Shown one piece after another: positions 59,201 through 64,000 of a stretch of 64,000 nucleotides of DNA; position 1 is the first letter of the stretch; each line of letters starts with the position of its first letter. The DNA lies in the NCBI RefSeq assembly GCF_018991925.1, contig NW_024725489.1, forward strand, positions 8,761,473 to 8,825,472, written 5' to 3'. Position numbers and translations under genes: made by a program. The stretch is from Homarus americanus (taxonomy: Eukaryota; Arthropoda; Malacostraca; Decapoda; Nephropidae). The notes under the pieces were generated by a model. That model ran no database searches. It was given only the letters and a program-made list of their open reading frames with translations, and had not been told where the DNA came from.

Positions 59201-61213
59201 TGCTGCGTTTTCACTCCGATGTCGCTTTACCTTTGCTTGTTCTATTGTGTCCAAGTAGGAATCAAAGTCTATTTCCTTGTTTGAAGATGCTGAATCTGAA
59301 TCTGAGCTACTTGACTTGTCAATGTTTCTAACTTGTTCAGGTTCATGAATTTCAGTTTGTGACTTCATTTCTTTTATGCGTACTGCTATTTCATATAGTG
59401 CCTCTTTTCCTTTACTAGTTTGATCATTGTCCAACAAAATTCTATTCATGGGATCAAGGTAAACAGCAGCTAACAAGATTTTGTTATCCAGCAATACATT
59501 CTCTCTTCTTTTCATTGAAGATACAATGCCCTCAGCGATTAATCCTCCACTTTTGTTCAACTGGTATAGCAACCTTTTCCACTCCAATAAAAATGTACCA
59601 GGTGTTAGATCCTCAGCTTGCAGTTTCTTGGTAGCAGCAAAAGGGTGAGAGAGCAGACTTTCTAACTGTGTCACCTGGTTCCACTGGCTTTCAGTTAGTG
59701 AAACACGTTCATTATCGAGGTCTTCAAGATAGCCTCTTAGTTCGAGGAGTCGGAGTCGGAGTCTGGACAATTTTACCGACTCCGACTCCACAAGCCGAAA
59801 TTTCCTCCGACTCCTCGACTCCGACTCCGATTCCGACTCCGACTCCACAGCCCTGTTATGGAGATACCTGTGTGTTATATGTATGCCAATATGTGTATGT
59901 ATGAGGGCACCATACAGTATATCCATCAACGAATATAATTCTGTTTTAACATTACTTGACAGTTACACCTTTGGCCAACCTGTCAAAGGCAACCTGTCAC
60001 TGACTATTAGCAACGGTGAGAGGAAGAAGTGTCTAAATGAGGTCACCAACAATGATACAGTGACTACTTCCAACACTTGTCCTGTACCTTCAATACTAGT
60101 AACACCAACACTAGTACCTAAAACACTTGTCCTGTACCTCCAATACTAGTAACACCAACACTAGAGTACCTCCAACACTAGTCTTGTAACTCCAATGCTA
60201 AAAATATCAACACTAGTAACTCCAACACTAGTACCTCCAGCCACTCACTGACACCTACAATATTTCATTAAGTACATTTATCACATCCTACTCTCAGAAC
60301 ACTTACCTTCTTACTACAGTACCTGAAGTAACACAGAAAGTCTTACTTACTAGAACTGATCCCTACAGACGTCAACTTAACCTTTTGACGACGATGTTTG
60401 AACGTTTCAGGACTCAAAGGGTTAAAACCAGAAGACGGCCTGAGTAATCGTATTCCTCCCGGCAGATCTCTGGGTGTAAGGACGTGCAGCTAACGTCAGC
60501 AGATATGCAGATCATCGACTGCAACGTATACCAACTTACAGCAAACGCCATCGTGACTGAGGAAGGTACCGAGGTGGAGGTGAGGGCCAACAGCCGCATC
60601 TCCATCACCCGGAATGCCGTCACTTTCAAAACTATCGATTTAGACAAATATGTGAAGCCGAACCTTCCATTTACACTGAAGGTGAGTCAAGGTTAAATAA
60701 GTCAACTGAAGATAATTCACCCTCCCCCCCAGCTCATTTCACCTTAAAATTAATTACACTAATGCTAATCTAATCTAACCTATTTAAAATAACCCAACCA
60801 AGTCTAACATAATCGAATGCTAACCTAACATAACCAAAACATAACCAAACCTAATCAGACCTAACCTAACTTAACCTAACCAAACCAAACTTAGCATTAC
60901 CTATTGCTAACCTAATAAAACTAAACTTAACCTAACCTACCCTAACCAAACTTTACCCTAAGCGTAAGAAATCCCACAGCAAAACACAATACTGAACCTC
61001 AAATATAAACATTACCTTTAGAGTGAATTATACAATACCATATGATATTCTTTTTCCCCCTCTGTACATCTGAGAGCAGAACTGTAAGATGGTTCTCCCG
61101 CAGCTGGTGTCCCCATGGAAGTGTGTGCAGCTGGTCGGTGTACCAACATGACCACAGCTCTTGATGGTCTCTTCACTACAGTCTTACTGTCATACAAGAC
61201 CAAGAGAGTCTAT
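56071..61213 (+). CDS. A2M: Alpha-2-macroglobulin / thioester-containing protein, N-terminal exons
   Basis: Seven plus-strand exons (56071-56288, 56635-56897, 57235-57351, 57604-57761, 59963-60041, 60466-60691, 61104-61213) give the first macroglobulin domains in order: YVILTPRKW, FLQTDKYLYQPSQNVKLRIL, IAQWKNVDNTAGL, VEEFVLPCFEVKLKTPNYIL, YTFGQPVKGNLSLTI, IVTEEGTEVEVRANSRISI and KPNLPFTLK. These are MG1-MG4 hallmarks of the A2M/complement C3/TEP family, secreted protease traps or opsonins of arthropod immunity. The bait region, thioester and receptor domain lie beyond the window or are absent. All junctions are in phase except exon 2/3, where an in-frame TGA precedes the donor. The signal-peptide exon was not found. 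Confidence 0.9.
56635..56897 (+). CDS. A2M exon B (MG1-MG2), with terminal stop
   Basis: After the acceptor tttgccag, in phase with exon A, it encodes TYDSCYGVPVPSSKYYNGAL and EITFLQTDKYLYQPSQNVKL. The frame meets TGA (56895-56897) immediately before a perfect donor gtgagt, so this is either a misread base, a pseudogene lesion or an unidentified donor. Confidence 0.8.
57235..57351 (+). CDS. A2M exon C (MG2)
   Basis: 117 nt, phase 0, between the acceptor ccctttacag and the donor gtgagg. It encodes YPEVWVTTPYKTRIAQWKNV and HLDFDLADEPEM. Confidence 0.9.
57604..57761 (+). CDS. A2M exon D (MG2-MG3)
   Basis: 158 nt after the acceptor ctccacatcag. It encodes GNYCIHVKTHDDRTEIRDIK and VEEFVLPCFEVKLKTPNYIL, ending FTVCA and a split codon at the donor gtgatt. 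VEE.VLP.FEV is a family signature. Confidence 0.9.
57845..58070. repeat. Degenerate AACCT (telomere-type) array
   Basis: About 225 bp of diverged taacctaacct and tgacct words in an A2M intron. Confidence 0.7.
58150..59855 (-). mobile_element. hAT element, 1.7 kb, internally deleted
   Basis: The ends CAGGGCTGTGGAGTCG / CGACTCCACAGCCCTG are perfect 16 bp inverted repeats, flanked by a perfect 8 bp duplication TTATGGAG (58142-58149 and 59856-59863). Subterminal (cgactc)n repeats fill both ends. It keeps only the C-terminal part of a hAT transposase. It is inserted in an intron of the A2M-like gene. Confidence 0.93.
58922..59760 (-). pseudogene. hAT transposase, C-terminal part
   Basis: The minus-strand open frame includes LLLELRGYLEDLDNERVSLT-like helices, ILLAAVYLDPMNRILLD, an acidic Ser/Asp linker, and VTAMQPTQVSVERLFSALKI followed by SDLRASMKEDLTEAILFLRT. 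A.QP.SVER.FS..K.I...R is the hAT C-terminal dimerisation motif. The N-terminal zinc finger and most catalytic residues are gone; the open frame extends upstream only by reading through gactcc repeats (Ser-Glu repeats) and flanking DNA. Confidence 0.88.
59963..60041 (+). CDS. A2M exon E (MG3)
   Basis: 79 nt after the acceptor acttgacag. It encodes YTFGQPVKGNLSLTISNGER and KKCLNE. The donor gtcacc after GAG keeps phase with exon F; the stronger-looking gtgaga at 60016 would break the frame. Confidence 0.8.
60065..60240. repeat. Imperfect minisatellite (ctagtaacaccaacactagt)
   Basis: Repeated acactagtacctccaacact / tgtcctgtacctccaat words with variable 24-35 bp spacing, in an A2M intron. Confidence 0.6.
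60466..60691 (+). CDS. A2M exon F (MG3-MG4)
   Basis: After the acceptor ctcccggcag it encodes ISGCKDVQLTSADMQIIDCN, ANAIVTEEGTEVEVRANSRI and KPNLPFTLKVSQ. The donor gttaaa at 60692 fits the phase of exon G; the better consensus gtgagt at 60682 does not. Confidence 0.85.
60775..60970. repeat. Degenerate AACCT (telomere-type) array
   Basis: About 190 bp of diverged taacctaacc and taaccaaac words between A2M exons F and G. Confidence 0.65.
61104..61213 (+). CDS. A2M exon G (MG4)
   Basis: 110 nt after the acceptor tctcccgcag. It encodes GVPMEVCAAGRCTNMTTALD and GLFTTVLLSYKTKRVY, ending at the donor gtaagt. It is the last macroglobulin exon I can see in the window. Confidence 0.7.
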
Positions 61214-62234
61214 GTAAGTTATCGCTGCCTCAAGATTTGAGTACTTTAAGCTGTCGTGGTCACTTGTTCTCTCTATCCACTTGTTCCTTCTCATCTTCTC
61301 TCTCTTCATATTTCTTCTCATCTTCCTCCTCGTTCAACCAGTAGTAAGAATCATTTACTGAAGGCTAGGAGTCCAGTTTCCTCAAGGACAAGTTATAACA
61401 CTTTGGCTATGAAGAGGAGGAGAAGGAAGAAAAAGAAGATAAAGAGGAGAAGAAGGAGGAGGAAGATAAAGACACCTCTGAAAAATCCTTATTCAATGTA
61501 TGGGGAGAATAACTACCATGCTAGGCAATTTACACTCTAGTATTAATTCTTTATCCTGAACCACCACAGATGAAGGCTCTAAACTGCCGCGCTAACATGT
61601 ACGAGTCGTCATACAGACACACACACACACACACACACACACTTAACCGTTGAGGGGGTGTTTGTGTTTATTGTAGTAAAGAGTTTGTAGTGAACACACA
61701 CACACACACACACACACAGAGCCTTAATCGGGGGAGGGTTTTTTTTGTTTAGTGTAGTGAGGAGTTTGTGGTGAACACATACACACAAACACACACACAC
61801 ACACACACACACACTTCATCCTCGACCACCGACGGGTCAAGACGGGTCACACGCACCTGGCGCTGCTCAGCAGCAGCCACGGCAACTGTTATGTTGGCCC
61901 ATACCAACTCCCTCCCCTGAACCCTCCTCCCCACCGGAATACCAACACGTTCTCGCCAGAAGTTACGATTTTATTTGGGAAAGGAATGGAACCAGTGTTG
62001 AATAGTGGTGAACAGTGCTTAAATCAGTGAAAAACAACTCGGCAGTTGAGTCTGAGCCAAGCTAACCTTCACACAGTGAGGTCCCAGGTACCCAGTGATA
62101 ATTCCCCAGAGACTCCACGATAGAGAGGTCTGGGACCACACCTCACCCACTTGAGTGAGTGAATTCCTGTGACAACGGACAACGTGGTGTCCCCATTATG
62201 CACAACACCGCATAGTGAATGAGTTGCTACAGCA
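61214..62234. other. Non-coding, with CA microsatellites
   Basis: No further A2M exon is recognised. A roughly 100 bp unit containing (CA)n and agt.aagagtttgt.gtgaac is tandemly repeated (61613-61812). A GA/AAG-rich stretch at 61405-61475 gives a Lys/Arg-rich open frame that I do not accept as coding. Confidence 0.45.
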
Positions 62235-63850
62235 TCATGTGAAGTTCCTCATAACACCTGCGAGGGAATTACTACACCACGTGATGCCCCTCATAACACC
62301 ATCCGTGAGGGAATTATTACGCCATGTGATGCCCGTTATAACACCATCTGTGAGGGAATTACTACACCACATCAGGCCCCTCATAACATAAGAACATAAG
62401 AATGGAGGAAACTGCAGCGGGCCTATTGGCCCATCCTTGGCAGTCCCGTTTACACCCAACCCCTATTGCTCATATAAGCATCCAACCTATGTTTGAAGCT
62501 ATTCAGCGTATTCGAGTTAATGATGATATTTGGTAACTTGTTCCATTCATCCACTACTCTGTTTCCAAACCAGTGTTTACCTATTTCACGCCTAAATCTA
62601 AATTTGTCTAATTTAAAACCATTGTTACGAGTTTGCTTCTGGTTGGATAAACTTGAGTACCTTTGTAATATCCCCTTTGTTTTAGCCCTGCCTTCCCCTT
62701 ATACACCTCAATCAGGTCGCCCCTCGCTCTACGTCTCTCGAGGAGTGCAACAACTGCTTTTAACCTGTCTCTATACTCAAGGTTCTATGCCCGGGATTAG
62801 TCTTGTCATTCTCCTCTGAATTCTTTCCAATGATTCTATATCATCCTGTAATACGGTGACCAGAACTGAACTGCGTCCAGGTGTGGTCTCTGAAACAAGA
62901 TACAGTTTAGGATGACCTCGCTAGTCTTGTAACTAACACTCCTTTGTCTGAACAGAGTACTTTATTAGCCTTGTTACGAACAAAAAACACATTGTTTTAC
63001 TTTGGCGGGTTCCTGCTTATCATTACTCCTAAATCTCTCTCGCAGTCGGATTTCTCTATGGCATCGTTGTTCGTCTAATTTATCTGGTTTTATTTACATC
63101 TCCCCAGGTACTTTACATTTGTCACGTTAGTTCATCTGCCATTTCAGACCATTCGAAAAATTGTTTTTAGATCTTCCTGAGTTTGCAGAGTCACTCGTCC
63201 AGATTTAATAACGCGTCCTATTTTGGTGTCATCAGCAAATTTACTTATGTTGCTGTCTATGCCGATATCTATGTCGTTTATGTATATAATAATTAATAAT
63301 GGTCCAAGTACTGAGCCTTGGGGAACTCCACTTGTGACGTTGCTCCAATGGGACTTAGTGCCGTTAATGCTCACTCGCTGTTTCCTGTCCTGTAACCACG
63401 CCCTAATCCATTTAAGGATGTTACCTTTGATGCCATGAGCTTCTACCTTTCTAATTAGTCTTTCGTGGGGGACTCTGTCGAAGGCGTTGCTAAAGTCGAG
63501 ATATACCACATCATAATTGTGCCCCACGTCCACCGATTCGAAAACTGAAAGAATGTTAATAGATTAGTTAGGCAAGAGCGTCCGCTTGTGAAGCCATGCT
63601 GGGAATCATTGATCAATCGGTGTTTCTCCAGGTGATTTCGAATACACCATCTGTGAGGGAATTACTACATCATCAGGCCCGTCATGCACCATCTGTGAGG
63701 GAACTACTACATCATCAGGCCCTTCGTAACAACATCTGTGAGGGAATTACTACACCACGTCAAACCCCTCATAACACCACCTGTGAGGGAACTAGTACTT
63801 CACGCGATGCCCCTTATAACGCCATCTGTGAGGGAGTTACTAGACTACGT
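62235..63850. repeat. About 47 bp minisatellite, split by a LINE
   Basis: Units of the type accatctgtgagggaattac + taca.cacgtgatgcccctcataac occur at 62235-62386 (about 3.5 copies) and 63640-63850 (about 5 copies). The CR1-like LINE between them interrupts the array. Confidence 0.8.
62387..63640 (-). mobile_element. CR1-like LINE, RT to 3' end
   Basis: It starts with the reverse-strand tail (acataagaacataagaatgg) and extends into RT: NYDVVYLDFSNAFDRVPHER, VTSGVPQGSVLGPLLI, SKFADDTKIGR (catalytic FADD). The 63144-63533 part is open, while the 3' half has frame changes. The gactgcagcgggcctattgg part matches the tail of the plus copy near 31490, so both are one subfamily. Confidence 0.88.
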
Positions 63851-64000
63851 GTCTGCTGTTCAACACCTCAGCTCACATGATCTTCGTGTGTATACATTAA
63901 TCTGTATTTTCACTGTTTGTTCCTTCACTAATCTCTAATGAAGGCTTTTGTTAAACCACCAATGTATGTAATAAGTCATTAATGTCCAATGTAAATTTTC
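63851..64000. other. Window end, no feature
   Basis: Short non-coding stretch after the minisatellite. Confidence 0.4.

Noticed and set aside
58922..59929. The whole 335-codon frame as a hAT transposase
   Set aside because: The N-terminal part is flanking DNA plus Ser-Glu repeats from gactcc subterminal arrays; only the C-terminal part is transposase.
61256..61540. Lys/Arg-rich 94 aa protein
   Set aside because: Driven by a GA/AAG-rich low-complexity stretch; no domain or splice support.

Overview
This is eukaryotic, repeat-rich, intron-containing DNA. It most resembles the genome of an arthropod, and a decapod crustacean is my best guess. That guess is inference from four things: degenerate TTAGG/AACCT telomere-type arrays, many AT, AAT and CA microsatellites, CR1-like LINEs with TTCTTATG tails, and Penelope-like elements ending in (TA)n. 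There are no operons or bacterial signals.

Two host genes can be read exon by exon. The first is a minus-strand vanin-like (pantetheinase/biotinidase family) gene. It has six exons between 41263 and 24122, consistent splice phases, a predicted 542 aa product and a complete Glu-Lys-Cys triad. Its intron 3 holds a 1.8 kb minisatellite, and its 9.8 kb intron 5 is full of LINE, Penelope and SINE copies. The second is the 5' part of a plus-strand alpha-2-macroglobulin/TEP gene, with seven exons from 56071 to 61213, one intron carrying a hAT element, and an in-frame stop at the end of the second exon. A third locus, a Myb/SANT-like gene on the minus strand (6.4 to 1.5 kb), is broken by stops. Its first exon is partly duplicated in inverted orientation, and its last exon runs into a MULE transposase remnant.

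The rest is layered mobile DNA. 7.9-9.1 kb: an orphan retroposon split by a solo LTR. 9.4-13.5 kb: the left end of a DNA transposon fused to a Gypsy pol ORF with its 3' LTR. 13.5-17.4 kb: LINE, Tigger and RT/nuclease fragments. 17.4-23 kb: a Penelope-like element with a GIY-YIG domain, itself hit by three other elements. 27-33 kb: CR1-like LINEs in both orientations, one carrying an SGNH-esterase ORF1. 43.9-53.9 kb: a second Gypsy element.

The most interesting structure lies at 46.6-52.7 kb. A DNA transposon with 8 bp target duplications sits in the Gypsy RT gene. A second, intact member of the same family has inserted into the transposase gene of the first, again with a perfect 8 bp duplication. 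The inner copy keeps 16 bp perfect terminal inverted repeats and an uninterrupted 791-codon ORF, so it may be a young autonomous element. The left end of a third copy is at 9.4 kb. Two unrelated hAT elements (54.07-54.29 and 58.15-59.86 kb) also have perfect 8 bp duplications.
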